Source of the DNA: Atrichornis clamosus
Lineage: Eukaryota; Chordata; Aves; Passeriformes; Menuridae
Reading direction: 5' to 3'
DNA length: 64,000 nucleotides
Assembly: GCA_013400975.1 (NCBI GenBank)
Contig: WBMZ01012771.1
Coordinates: 1 to 64,000, forward strand
Shown: positions 21,816 to 33,420 of the stretch, piece after piece
How positions within the stretch are numbered: the stretch's first letter is position 1
Layout: each line of letters opens with the position of its first letter
Translations under genes and position numbers: made by a program
The notes under the pieces: model-generated
The model's database searches: none
Told to the model about the DNA's origin: nothing
The model's input: the letters and a program-made list of their open reading frames with translations, nothing else

Positions 21816-24800
21816 GCTGCAAATGAACATGTAGAACTTCATCTACTTATCTTCAATCACATACATAAGTCTGTAAATATGATTTATTGTCTGGAATCTT
21901 ATTAATTTCTGAAGATTTGTAAAGTGTTCAGTTATTGCATTTAGGATTGAATTAAAAAAAAAAATTCCTAGTGTGAATAAGAGTTCCTCTTGGTTTACAA
22001 CAGTATAAACACTAAAATGACCTGAGAATTGCGTCTACAGGATGGGAAAAAAGCTCACACTAAAACAGAGTTTAATTCCTTTTCATAACTACTGAAGCCT
22101 AGAGGTATCATTTTAAAGCAGACTTTTTATTAGAAGTCTGATTTTTCTTATGTGTGAAGGTGAAATTCCTTCCCAAAAGAAATTATTTCTGTGGTTCTTC
22201 ATATTTTCATTCTAACAAATCTGCTTTTTTACTTCCCTTACAATTTCTGTTACAAAGGTGCAAGCCTCTCCCAGCTCCATTCACGGCATTAATGAGCAGA
22301 ACAATTCTGCTTCCTGAAGATAGATGTCTAGCATCACTTCAGATGGCTTAGAGAATCCAAGACATCGGTATAAGTCTGGCAAATGATACAAAGGGCATGC
22401 AGGATAATAATGTTCTTCTACAGCAGTGTCCAGATGTGAGGTGTATTTCATGGCAGATCTTGGATGGCACTACATACATATGAATAAATAACTTTTATAA
22501 GCCTACTATTCATTGACCTTGTGGGAACATAGACACTAAGGACACAGGTGAAGGTCTATGTGCAGATATCTAAACATAGGAAATATAACAGAGTTCTCAA
22601 GAACTGTCTCATCTTAAGGGTAATAGAGAGAAAATGGGTTAGAAAATGAGATGCAGGAAGGTCTTAGATTCTTGCTGGCCATCTCCTCAGGCAGTATGTG
22701 GCATATGCCTACTGCTTTAAAAAGGCAAGACAGCATACAAAAACTGGTTTGACCTAATTCCTACCATTTTAACAGAATTTTGAAGGGACAAAAGTCACCA
22801 CCTAACTGCAGGGTCAGCTAAAGTATTTCTGAGGCTAACACTTAGTAAACATAAGCTAGAAGAAGATTATATGCTTAACTTTAGTCATCAGTGCAGACAC
22901 AGACACAAGAATCAAAATAATACTTTTTTTTTTTTTAAGACAGACATAAGTTGGTGGAATACCTGACAACTCCTTGACTGATGTAAACTGACATACTTTT
23001 TTATGAATGTATAAAAACCTACCAATTTACCTCACTAAAAGATATATCTAGCTATAAGTATATATGTGTTTGCATGTTAAACAAACAGAACAGATATTTT
23101 TCTATTTTCTACAATAGAAAAATATGAGCAACATTGGTAAGACCACAGCAGTAAGGTTCTTTCAGTTATTCTTCTATACTGCTACAATTGCAATTAGCAT
23201 AAGGAACAAAAAACAGATGCTAGAAGTTACAGGCTACTCAAAAGATATTTGTTTTTTTCACTGTTCCCAAAGAGTAAATCAATTTTTGAACCAAATCAGA
23301 AGATGCAAGTTGTAGCTTTCATTATTTTTATTATATAGATTCAGAGTATATAAACGACAATGATTTTTGGTAGGACAGCAGTCTAGGTGACTGTAGGAAT
23401 TTTTTTTTTTCAATTAAAGCTGTCCTTTTTTACGTATATTCAAGAATCAAATTGTAAGTAATAAATGCCACTATTACACAGAGAAGGTTCTATCCTTGCA
23501 CATAGGCTTCAAAAATATTTTTTCTTATTTAGATAACAAGTGCAAGTTGGAAATGATTGTCCTATTTATAAATATGGTAGATATGTGCCATGTTAATTTA
23601 GCTTACCTGCTTTTTGTTAATTATGATATTTCCCATCTATGTCTTACATATTAAATTAAATACAAAATATAAATTCATATTTTAATAGCATGGCAGAAAT
23701 TTGTCTTCTGAGCAAAGTCTTGAAAAACAGAATTGTCTTACATTAAATACTTACAGTCAGCCCTAATCACAGGAAGATAATTGGTGTTTAGAATTTTGGT
23801 GGGGTTTTTTTGTTTTTGTTTGTTTGCTTGCTCATTTGTTTTTTGTTTAGTTTTGGGTTGTTTTACTTTAATTAAGATTAGTGCGTATACCTAACATTAT
23901 TTGTGTTTAAAAATTGTGATTTTTTGTCTTGATATTATAAGTGATATTAATGTCCTGGCTTTCTTTGAGGAAGGTGAATGAGAAGCATATCTGCCTTTTA
24001 TTTTGATACTTTCACTATACCCTACACAGTAGCTGTGTTTGGCACAATTCCAGACTAGTCTGGGAATAATCCCACATTCAGGAATTCATTATTGTTTTTA
24101 TTTTTTGTTTTCATCTAATTAGTTATAATAAAACTTGCAAGCATTCTGGTGAGGAGAACCCGATTCGGCTCAGTGGATAATTCCTGTCAAATGGAAAGCT
24201 AATCACAACATTCTGGGTAAATATTCTGGTGATTGGATTGCTATGCAAAAGATGTGGAGGCAAACTACAAGTAATTGATCATGATTCTATGATTTCTTTC
24301 AACTTCAAAATTTCTACATTTGGTCGATTTTCAGTGAATGATGTTTTGTTCTTCAGTCATAAGGGAGGATGAAAACAAATTTCAAGATACTTGCAGATGA
24401 TTCTGAGTTGGACTGCATAATATGTAACATAGAAAAATATCAATGTTAAAAAATCTTTATTATTTTCATATTATACACAGTGATATCTTCTGTAGTAATG
24501 TAATAATTAAATGTGTTTCCTTTTTATGGAAAAATAAGCACATTTGTACATTAGTTTTCTTTCCTTTAATCTGAACTTAATGAAAGACTCATGTTCTGAA
24601 GGTCATAAAAGTAATAATCTTGTAATTAAATACTTTTTAAATGTTTTCATATTCTAACTTTATGAACAGAAAGGGAAACAAAATACTTTTTACATTTTTG
24701 CATTTCCTCAGAAAAATACAATGCTTTGAATTAAATAACATTTTGTTTATATCAGTAGTAGATGTCAACAATCTGAAAAAGATGTGCAGAAGAAGGAGAG

Positions 24801-26701
24801 ATTTTAGCAGATGTGTTAGCACCTTAAAGCATCCTTTATACTGAGGGGTTGTTGCTGAGCATTTTCTGTTTCCTCTCTGGTCAAAGGAAAGTGTAGGGAC
24901 TCAGCCTTTCCTAGGATTAGATTCAATGATCTGATCAATTACTCTATTGAGCCAAGATATAACTAACATTTATTTATAAACTGCTTGTATGAATATGTAA
25001 TATAAAATATCAGGATTAAAAATATATGTGTATAAAAATTACCTTTCTGAATAACCTCAGGAAAATTCTTCCTAACTTTAGGCACTACCTTCATCTGAAG
25101 ATTAACCAGAAATTAGTAAATCTCTTTGCTTCAGCGTTGCATTTGCAAATCAGTCCACTTACATTAGGACATAAATTCTTATTTAGAGGAGAAATGGCAG
25201 CACTGAGCATATTTAATGCTCTGAAAATGGAGGGAAAAAAAACCCTCTCGTGCTTGTACCTTAACCTGAAAACCAAGAACAAAAGGATATATCAAAAAAA
25301 TAATAGATGCTTGCATTAGTATATTCTTTTTCTTTCTTTTGTTATTATTACACTGTAGGAAAAAAAAAAGCACATGGAATATATTTCTGATTTATAACCA
25401 GCTGTTTGTCATTTCAAAAACAAGACCACGTTTAACATTACTTCTGGTTTTCCCCACTGCAATACACTTTGTTGGAACTGTTCAAACTGAAATGAAGATG
25501 TCTGAAATAAAGCGAAGGGGCAGAGAGGCAGTTCTGTCCCAAAGTGCTGGTACATAACTCTGTTATAGCATAGTAGTCTTCTGGGTCTTATTGTGAAATG
25601 ATGCAACATAATTTTGCTTAGAGTTATATAATGCAATATATCTTCACGTTCTTTAATTACAATAGTGAGGAATATAATTTCCAAAAAATCTAATTCCAAG
25701 TGATACAATTTTGATAGGAATACATGTATGACTCACTGACAAAAGAAGTAGTAGTTGGCTAAGCTGCCGGTTGGTTTTATTAATAGTCTTGCAGTATATC
25801 ATTCAGTACAGGACATAAAAGTATTTTACATGGTTCCTGTTGAGTTATATCAGAGACTTTCACAACTTGAAATGATAGATTGAAACAGGGACTGGTTACA
25901 CTAAAAAAATCTGAAGAATGCGTGAGTCAGTTAAGTGTCAAGATTTCAAGGGTTTATCCAAAATATATATTTTTATGTGTAATATTGCCTGAGGAATACA
26001 TCAGGATGAGAATAGTATTTCAGTATGATGGCAGATTAAATGTGAGGTACTGCAGGGTGACAAAAATGTATATAAATATGCCACCAACTTGCACTTCTGT
26101 AAAACAATAGATTGCAAAGTCAAGTAGAAAGTTTAAAGAAAATATTTGTTGTGCTGTAATAGATAAAGTATAGCTGTCCTACATAGCAGTTAATAGTGGA
26201 GGTGGTCAGATAAAAGTATTTCACGTGTGCTTTGCAAGTGGATGTAAGTTTTTAGTACTCTAAAATACTTGAGGAATGATGCATTTTAAGAGGCAGAAAG
26301 CAATTGAGCTGAACCATCCACCACTAATGACAGAGTATTCAGAGTGTGTCTTAACCCTTTAAATTAATTCAACACAAGCATCTGATTTGAGAAAGAATTG
26401 AGGTATTTTATGAGCAATCACTGTTGTAATTCCACTTTTTTAAACTAAAATAAATAATTCAACATTTAAAAAAATATGTTACTAACTAGACACCAAAATA
26501 TTTCAATTTTTTTATTCCTACATATCACACTACATAACAGATAAGGTTATGAATGCACATATCAGTGTCCTTTAATTTATGTATACACTGTATAAAGAAA
26601 GATCTTGAATTACTAATGTGATCTTCCATGATTGCTTCACCTGTGGTACTCAAATGTTGGCATTTATTGTTAAACTCTTCCCTTGCAGATCCATATAGTT
26701 T
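21816..26701. other. Intergenic DNA with T-rich tracts
   Basis: Very AT-rich. It holds an interrupted T run near 22922-22938, another near 23400, and a T/G-rich tract at 23798-23870. Open frames up to 99 codons (for example around 25026-25708 on both strands) have compositions expected of AT-rich noncoding DNA. Confidence 0.65.
23798..23870 (+). repeat. T/G-rich low-complexity tract
   Basis: Runs of T with GTTT and GGTTT steps on the plus strand. Confidence 0.8.
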
Positions 26702-26959
26702 ACAGATGTTGTGGGTTTGTAAGACCTGGTTTTTGGTAGCAGGGGGTCTGCAGAGGTGGCTCCTGTGAGAAGCTGCTAGAGGCCCCACCATCATGTCCTG
26801 CAGGGCCAATGTCTGGCTGGATGCAAAGATGGACATGGTGCTAGCTGAATAAAAAGTGGTACCGCCTTTGTGATAACAGATTTAAGAAGGAATTCAAAAC
26901 AATCCTGGTGGCGCAGTTTTAACTCCAGCCAGGGAAAGAAGGAGTGAGTGAGAAGATGT

Positions 26960-27340
26960 GAGCAGAAAACAACATGGAGGCACCAAGGTCAGTTCAGAAG
27001 AAAGTGGGAGGAGGTGCAGGAGCCAGAGCCGAGATTCCTCTGCAGCTGGTGGTGAGACCATGGTGAAGTGGGATGTGCTCCCTGCAGCCCATGGAGGACT
27101 TCAGGAGTGCAGAGACCCATCTGCAGACGCTGGAGCAGGGGGATGCTTGAAAAGGCCTGCAGCCTGTGGAGGAGTGACCCACGCCGCAGCAGTTTGAGGG
27201 CCGCTGTTGCCCGTGGGATGGACTGATGTTGCAGCAGTTAGCAGAAGGCTGCTTGTGAGATGGACTTTCTAAAGGGAGTAGTTCCTGAAGAACTGCCTTC
27301 CAGAGGGGACCCCCACTGTCCAGCAGGGGAAGACTACAAA
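26960..27340 (+). repeat. GC-rich degenerate minisatellite inside LTR family C
   Basis: Repeated segments of the type CTGCAGCCCATGGAGGA, CTGCAGCCTGTGGAGGA and CGCTGGAGCAG / CGCCGCAGCAG recur irregularly. This is the most GC-rich and CpG-rich patch in the window. Confidence 0.6.
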
Positions 27341-27369
27341 CCTTGAAATATGATGAACTGACCTAAAAA

Positions 27370-27370
27370 N
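27370..27370. other. Single N (assembly join)
   Basis: The N is preceded by GAACTGACCTAAAAA and followed by AACTGACCTACACC, so ten bases (AACTGACCTA) are present on both sides. This pattern fits two contig ends that overlap but were joined with one N. Confidence 0.8.
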
Positions 27371-27716
27371 AACTGACCTACACCTCCCCTAATTTTCTAT
27401 CTCCCTACGCCATTTGGGTAGGAGGTAAAGCTGGGAGGAGGGACTGGGGAGGAAGAAGGTGTTATCCAAAAGCTCATTTTACTTCTTATTAACTTCTTCT
27501 GTTAGTTTTAGTATAATAAATTTACTCTTATATCTCTTAAGATAAAGCCTCTCTCGAATCCTTTAATCACAAACCTCACGAACGCTTTGAATTATTTTTC
27601 TCCTCTCCTCTCCTCTGTCCGGCTGTGAGGGAGGAGCAGCCTGGGTAGTTTCTGGCCTCTGGCCAGGCTCAAACCAAAACAACAGAGAAGAAATATACAA
27701 TATGTCCACATAATAA

Positions 27717-27792
27717 AACATAGGATAGGATAGGACAACAGTCCAGTTGGAAGGGACTTACAACAATCGTCTTGTCCAACTGTCTGATGGGT
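27717..27792 (-). mobile_element. CR1-like 3' tip with a GATAG tail
   Basis: AGGATAGGATAGGA is followed by GTCCAGTTGGAAGGGACTTA and CGTCTTGTCCAACTGTCTG. The second part is the reverse complement of a CR1 3' end. The first part replaces the usual TCATAGAAT-type tip by a short GATAG repeat. Only the last 60 or so bases of the element are present. It lies 30 bases beyond the LTR. Confidence 0.6.
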
Positions 27793-29157
27793 TGTTTGTG
27801 TCTTTTCCTTCTAGATTGGTTAAAGGAACTAACTTTGTTGTAAACCATAAAGTGTTATACACGAGCTTTCTTTTAGCAGGGAAAACTGTATGGATCTCCA
27901 TGATCTGCCATTTGTGCTGGCCTATTTTACTCACACTGTTTCTAGAAAGACAAGTGGCTTCCTTATGAATCATTCTGACAATAAAATATTATTTTCGACA
28001 AAACCAAATGCCAGCTATACTTTTGTTTTAATGTTAAAATATTATTAAAATATTTTTGCTTTATCTCAGGTCAAATGCAATCTTAACAGTATGTATCCTG
28101 AGTTTCAAAAACTGTTCAGACAATAAGGTCACTAATAAGCATAGTAAAAGATATGTTCTTTTCATTTCTAATCAAGGGATATATTCTAAAGAATTCCATT
28201 GATAAGGATCTATTAACAAAGACCTGACAGTTGCTAGGAGCTGAGAGTCAGAACTGAATGCAAACAGGGAACTCATTTGTAAAATGATTACCAGTGTTGT
28301 ATCCCTGATCTCAATTAACTGCCAGCTGAAGTCAGATTCTCTTAATGTGATTCATTTTAACATAACGAGAGTAAATAGTTTTGCCATGCAGAACAAACTG
28401 ATTATTTCAGACACAGTGGAGACCTTACTTAAAATGTCAGCCAGATTATGAATTCATGCTAAATAAGTTAATGAAAAGATTAATATCAGTGACAACAGTG
28501 CTTCCAGATATAACTCCTTATTATATCTAAAATGGGCGCTCTTATCTTTTTTTTTCTCTTCTTTTTTATTCTTTTCCCCTGGCTAATAGACATTTTCTTT
28601 GAAATGCATAATTTTCTGTACCACTTGAAACTAGCTGGTAAATTGAGAGTTTAATCTCTTTTCACCAAGATAAAGAGATGTATATATATTTTTTTGATTG
28701 CTGTTGTTGGTTTTCAGTCCTTTGGTATGAGTCTGTGCCAGTAGGGAAATGTCTTTACAATGTATAGCTTGTACTCAAAATAATTTCAGAGAATATTCTC
28801 AGGTGAGATAGGTAACATTTGTGTAATATTTAACCCTCACCACTCTGATGCTTTGATCAAGTTAGCTTTCTTAAAGGAAGAAATAGATAGAGACTCTCAT
28901 CTTTCAAGATATAGGTGGTCTTATTGATTTCCAAGAATACATTTTCTTCCTCATTCTTCACCACATCTTTTATTATTTTCTGTCATCTTCTGGTTTTCCA
29001 CTTCTGTAGTTACATATTCTTTGCTCCCTTTCATATTCTTGAGAGGTTAAACAATAACAGAGTTACCATATATTAGAATATTGAATAAAAAAAGCAAACT
29101 AGTACTGTGGTATTTCAGCAGAGAAAAAAACAAGTAGTTCTTCCCTTGTACTTTTCC

Positions 29158-29177
29158 TTTTTTTTTTTTTTTTTTGT
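29158..29177 (+). repeat. Homopolymer T20
   Basis: Uninterrupted run of 20 T residues. Confidence 0.95.
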
Positions 29178-30499
29178 TCAAAAGCAGGGAAGATATCTTA
29201 AGAGCTTTCTTCTGAAAACTTTCAAGGGAAAATAAAATTCTAAGTAAATAATCATACTGAAAAATATTGACATACGTGTCCGTTAGTGTTAAACCATGAC
29301 AGCATACTAAAACTTGACCATATTCTGGAAAATAATTTATACTTCATGATGCTGGAAAGCGAGCAGCTCCCTTTACTTCCTTCTACCAGCTTTGTCAAAA
29401 ACTGAAATTTATAAAATTATTGTAAAAATAGGTAGAAATGGTCCTGCCCTTTTTTAAATATCTGCAAAATACTATTGATCATCATATATGCTAATAAAAA
29501 GGAGGACAGACATGAGCTTTGCAATTTTCGGTAGGCTTAGGTTCTCACCATTAAGTAAGAGAGTTTGGAGGGTGGGATGACCCATTATTTATACATGGTG
29601 AGAAACATCTACAAATCACCTTCCCAGAACCTATATTTAAAAGTTGCTGTCATATTAGTGACTATGAAGTGATGTGCTACAGAGATGTTTAACAGTATGG
29701 TGTTATACACTGCCTGATCACATATCAGACTTTGTGATTCCACCTGGTAAATATTGACAGTATTGGGACATAGGTTTTAGGACCTGAAATTCACACTGAC
29801 TGCAGTATCAATCAGTGCAAAGGGTGACTGAGTACCTGAATATGAGGGACATATATGTTTTTCTTCCCTGAATTCTCTTCCAAACTTTGCCAAAATCTCT
29901 TTTTTTTTTTTTTTAATGGCATCTCCAGAATTTTGTGCAAATGAGCCAGGAAAGAAAAATTTAGTCTATCATAAAATTAACAATAATCAGAAATAGTTAT
30001 ATTTGATTAGTTCTCTTATTAGTCCTCTTATTCTCAGAAGAGTGAATCTAAAACATGTTAAAAATTCTCATTACATGATCTTCAAATATCTTATGTAATT
30101 CAAGGAGGATATGACAGAGCTTTTCTACTGATAATGAAATATAAACATTTATTTAATGAAGGAAAACCAGGCTTCTTTTCTTTCAAGACCTATTTTGTTT
30201 ATACTTACATAAGTGCTCACATATTACAACATATGGTTTTGACTGATATTCAAAGAAAGGAGAAAATCCAGTTATTTTCTGCCCATTGTTAGAACTGTCG
30301 CTATTTGATTGTTTAAAAAATAATAGAGACAGACAACCCATAGACAAAAAAACATAAAGAATAGGTAGGCATTTTTTTCTCTATCATTTCTATTCCGGTG
30401 ACTGAATATACAGTTTGGGAAAGCAAACCAGACACTGGCTTGGCTGACATGCACTCGCCGAATAGCATCTTCTACTCTCACTGCGCTACACAGCCCACT

Positions 30500-30563
30500 G
30501 ATCTGAAGGAGCAGAACATTTCTATACTCTTGATCAGAAGGAGCAGAATATCTCTAAACTCTT
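30500..30563 (+). repeat. Two-copy tandem duplication, unit 32 bp
   Basis: The unit at 30500-30531 (GATCTGAAGGAGCAGAACAT...) is repeated at 30532-30563 with four differences and no spacer. Confidence 0.92.
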
Positions 30564-31315
30564 GATTTCTTTTGTTTTTAAGCAACCTCTAAAGAGTACA
30601 GTGAGAGGTAATTTTTCTCTGCTCTCTCAAGTTTTCCATGATATCTCAGGTGCAGCCTAAAAAGCCTAACCAGCCTAAAAAGGAAAAGAAAAAAAAAATG
30701 AAAGGAAAAGAATGCAAATTCTGTGAGAGCTATATATTGGTTAAGAAATATTGCAAGTATAGAGATTTAATGAAATAGCTGTGACTTATTGAGAAGCTGG
30801 GACCAGCTATCAGAGTACCTTGATCTCAAGAAGTAAACCTTCTTGTCTCTTGAAATACTTTCCAGTTGTAAAGTAAAGCTTTTGCTGAAGAAGAAGGTTG
30901 TGTTGCAGGAATAACTTCAGTGCCATCTTAAATCCTGATTCTGAACTGGTGACTTAGTGTACCACCACATTTAGCAAATCAGTACATTTTAAAGAATTTT
31001 ACTCTTTGTTTCATGAGAAGACTAAGAGCAAAGTCTTCCTAAATTCACACTTATGTTAGGATAACACGTTCAGTCCACTAGTCATGTCAGTCTCACTCCA
31101 GCAATGACTCATCAGGAGGAAGATAGGAAAGTGAACAGCTTGAAGTTGTAGCCTTATCTAGTGTGAGGGAAATTATTGTTCACATTTTTTAAAGGTTTTT
31201 TTTTTTTAGAAAGAGTCTCCTTGAAGACTCTTGCCTGTGTGCATATTATACAACAAGAAATGTTTTATTTGTGTAATCACCATTTGGGGTTTTGAATGTT
31301 CTAAAACATTAAAAC

Positions 31316-32092
31316 AAAGTGCAAGGTCCTACCACCTGGGCCATGGCAGTCCCAGACACACCTACAGGTTGGGCAGAGAACTGATTGAGAGTAGCCCTGT
31401 GGAGAAAGACTTGGGGCTGATGGTTGTTGATGAAAAACTCACCATGAGCTGGCAGTGTGCCCTCACAGCCCACAAAGCTGACAAAATCCTGCACTGCATC
31501 AAAAGGAGTGTGGCCAGCAGGTCAAAGGAGGTGATTCTGCCCCTCAACTCTGCTCTTGTGAGACCCCACCTGGAGCACTGCGTGCAGTTCTGGTGTCCCC
31601 AGCGTAAGAGNAGCGTAAGAGTGGAACTGTCAGAGTAAGTCCAGAGGAGGGCCACGAAGCTGATAAGAGGACTGGAGCACTTTCCCTACTTACACAGGCT
31701 GAGTAAGTTGGGGCTGCTCAGCCTGGAGAAGAAAAGGTTCCTCGTAGCAGCCTTACAGTATCAGAATGGGGCCTACAGGGCAGCTGGAGAGACACTTTTC
31801 ATCAGGAACTGTAGTGATAGGAGAAGGAATAATGGGTACAAATTGCAAGAGGGAAAATGTAGGTTAGATATTAGAAAGATTTTTTTTACTGTGCGGGTGG
31901 TTAGACACTGGAACGGGCTGCCCAGGGAGGCTGTGAATGTCCCAACCCTGGCAGTGTTCAAAGCCAGGATGGATCAGGCCTTGAGCAACCTGGTCTGGTG
32001 GGAGGTGTCCCTGCCCATGGCAGGGGGTGCTGGGACTAATGATCTTTAAGGTCCTTCCCAACACCTTAACATTCTATGATTTTATAATTCTA
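31316..32092 (+). mobile_element. CR1 LINE fragment with RT C-terminal coding remnant
   Basis: The first 320 bases still read as the C-terminal part of CR1 ORF2. Residues such as [36 protein letters not shown] and [13 protein letters not shown] can be read in one frame between 31316 and 31607. The 3' UTR follows: CTGCTCAGCCTGGAGAAG, GTAGTGATAGGAGAAGG, TTTTTTACTGTGCGGGTGG, GGGCTGCCCAGGGAGGC, CTGGTCTGGTGGGAGGTGTC and a CATTCTATGATTTTATAATTC tip. The coding part lacks the catalytic palm motifs because of 5' truncation. An N at 31611 interrupts the frame (assembly join). The open frames at 31708-32049 and on the opposite strand are shadows of this element. Confidence 0.95.
31611..31611. other. 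Single N (assembly join)
   Basis: AGCGTAAGAG occurs immediately before and immediately after the N. The reverse transcriptase reading suggests that one of the two copies is superfluous. Confidence 0.85.
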
Positions 32093-33350
32093 GCAGGTTT
32101 TATGGAATCAACCAACATCACACTTTTATTCTACATTTACCATTCATTATTTCCACTGTAGATTTTATTACATTCCTGCTTTTTTCTTCAACATGATATG
32201 AAAGGTAATGAAGTAATTAAGTTACCCATCATATTAGCAAGAATAGGAATTTTACCCTGTGTTATAATTCCAGTTGTATTCTTTTATGATGCAATAAAAA
32301 TTATTTAATGAAATGTGAATGGTTTTCACGCTCCTTTATATTTCATAAATTTTCTTAAAGTTAAAAGTTCAAAAAGGAGCTTTTATTTCTAGATTTGTGT
32401 CATTTTTCCTGTAAGTCTTCACACTTTGATGTATATATATGGAATAGTCATCTTTGCCTTCTTTCTAAGCATGATGATTCCACTCATTTTTGTTTTATAA
32501 AAGCCATAGGGGTACACAGGCATTTGGAGCTATTCCTCTTTCCTCAAGAGTTTCACAAGTGAAGATTTGTGCATTCCATAAAAACAATTTCCTATAATTT
32601 ATTGAAGCTATTCCCTATTATATATTATATACTTGCAACAACAAATGACATTTTTGATTAATGGGATTTGACATGATCTGTCTCACTTAGAAAATTCAAA
32701 AAGGAATGCTGCTTAATATTAGTCTATCAGAAATGACACACATGTCACCATGTGATTAGCTTTCCAGACAAGGCCCAGGCATAGCCTCATTTCCTTGGGC
32801 ATAAAAACACTGACACTGAGAAAAAAAGGATGATGCCTGTCATGTCCTCCTTTTCTCCATAGAAACTCTTCCTAAAAGACTTTAGGGCTTCACTTTTCTC
32901 TTCCAAGAGACTACAAAAGGATATTTGTTCAACAGTTTTCTCTGAGAGACCTACTCTTAGTTGAACTGAGATCACCTTTGAAAAAATGTTTTTGATATTA
33001 CTAACAAATTTTGATTAAATGGGGGATTCTTACAAAGATGAAGGGGGAAATAGAGATATATGTTTGATATACACATAGATGTTCATACACTTTGTTTATT
33101 TTATATAATTTTGTACACATTATGTATGAAATAAACATTTTGTAAAAAAGCTGATATACACATTTTCTGGATACCTGATATAACAGTTAATTATTGAAAT
33201 TATGTAGTTTATTTTTTAATGGTTTCAGACAGTACCCTGAGAGTGAACAATAACCACATAAGGAAGATAAAATATTAAAATGTCAATATTCTTCATTGTA
33301 ATCTAAGATATTTGTTAGCAAATAATTATAAGGTATAGTATGGTATTTAG

Positions 33351-33420
33351 ACATATATATGTATATATTTATACACGTATATATAAGCAAACTTATATAC
33401 CTATATTATGTATACACATG
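33351..33420 (+). repeat. TA-rich microsatellite-like patch
   Basis: ACATATATATGTATATAT followed by related TATA, TACA and GTATA steps, interrupted several times. Confidence 0.8.

Larger units (their letters stand above)
26702..27686 (+). mobile_element. Solo LTR of avian ERV family C with 5-bp TSD
   Basis: The LTR proper is 26707-27681, starting TGTTGTGGGTTTG and ending CAAACCAAAACA-like, an imperfect terminal inverted repeat. Perfect duplications ACAGA flank it (26702-26706 and 27682-27686). Inside are GGTAGCAGGGGGTCTGC, a TATA-like ACAGATTTAAGAAGG (about 26877), a GC-rich middle (about 26960-27340), AATAAA at 27515-27520 and a CTCCTCTCCTC stretch before the end. A 5-bp duplication is the size made by ERVL-like integrases, but class assignment is an inference. 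The middle contains degenerate units around CTGCAGCC...TGGAG...GAGCAG, a minisatellite-like feature of this family. The open frame at 26958-27197 lies within these units and is not a gene. An N at 27370 marks an assembly join. Confidence 0.88.
27793..31315. other. Intergenic DNA, no gene seen
   Basis: AT-rich with T20 at 29158-29177, T15 at 29900-29914 and a tandem duplication at 30500-30563. A segment at 28290-28560 is free of simple repeats and of balanced composition, but no family or exon was recognised in it. Confidence 0.6.

Noticed and set aside
24160..24185. CGATTCGGCTCAGTGGAT, a second tRNA A-box-like string
   Set aside because: No B box and no acceptor-stem pairing; chance similarity.
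26958..27197. 79-codon frame in a GC-rich island, at first sight a CpG-island exon
   Set aside because: It sits inside a solo LTR with defined ends, and the GC-rich part is the degenerate minisatellite of that LTR family.
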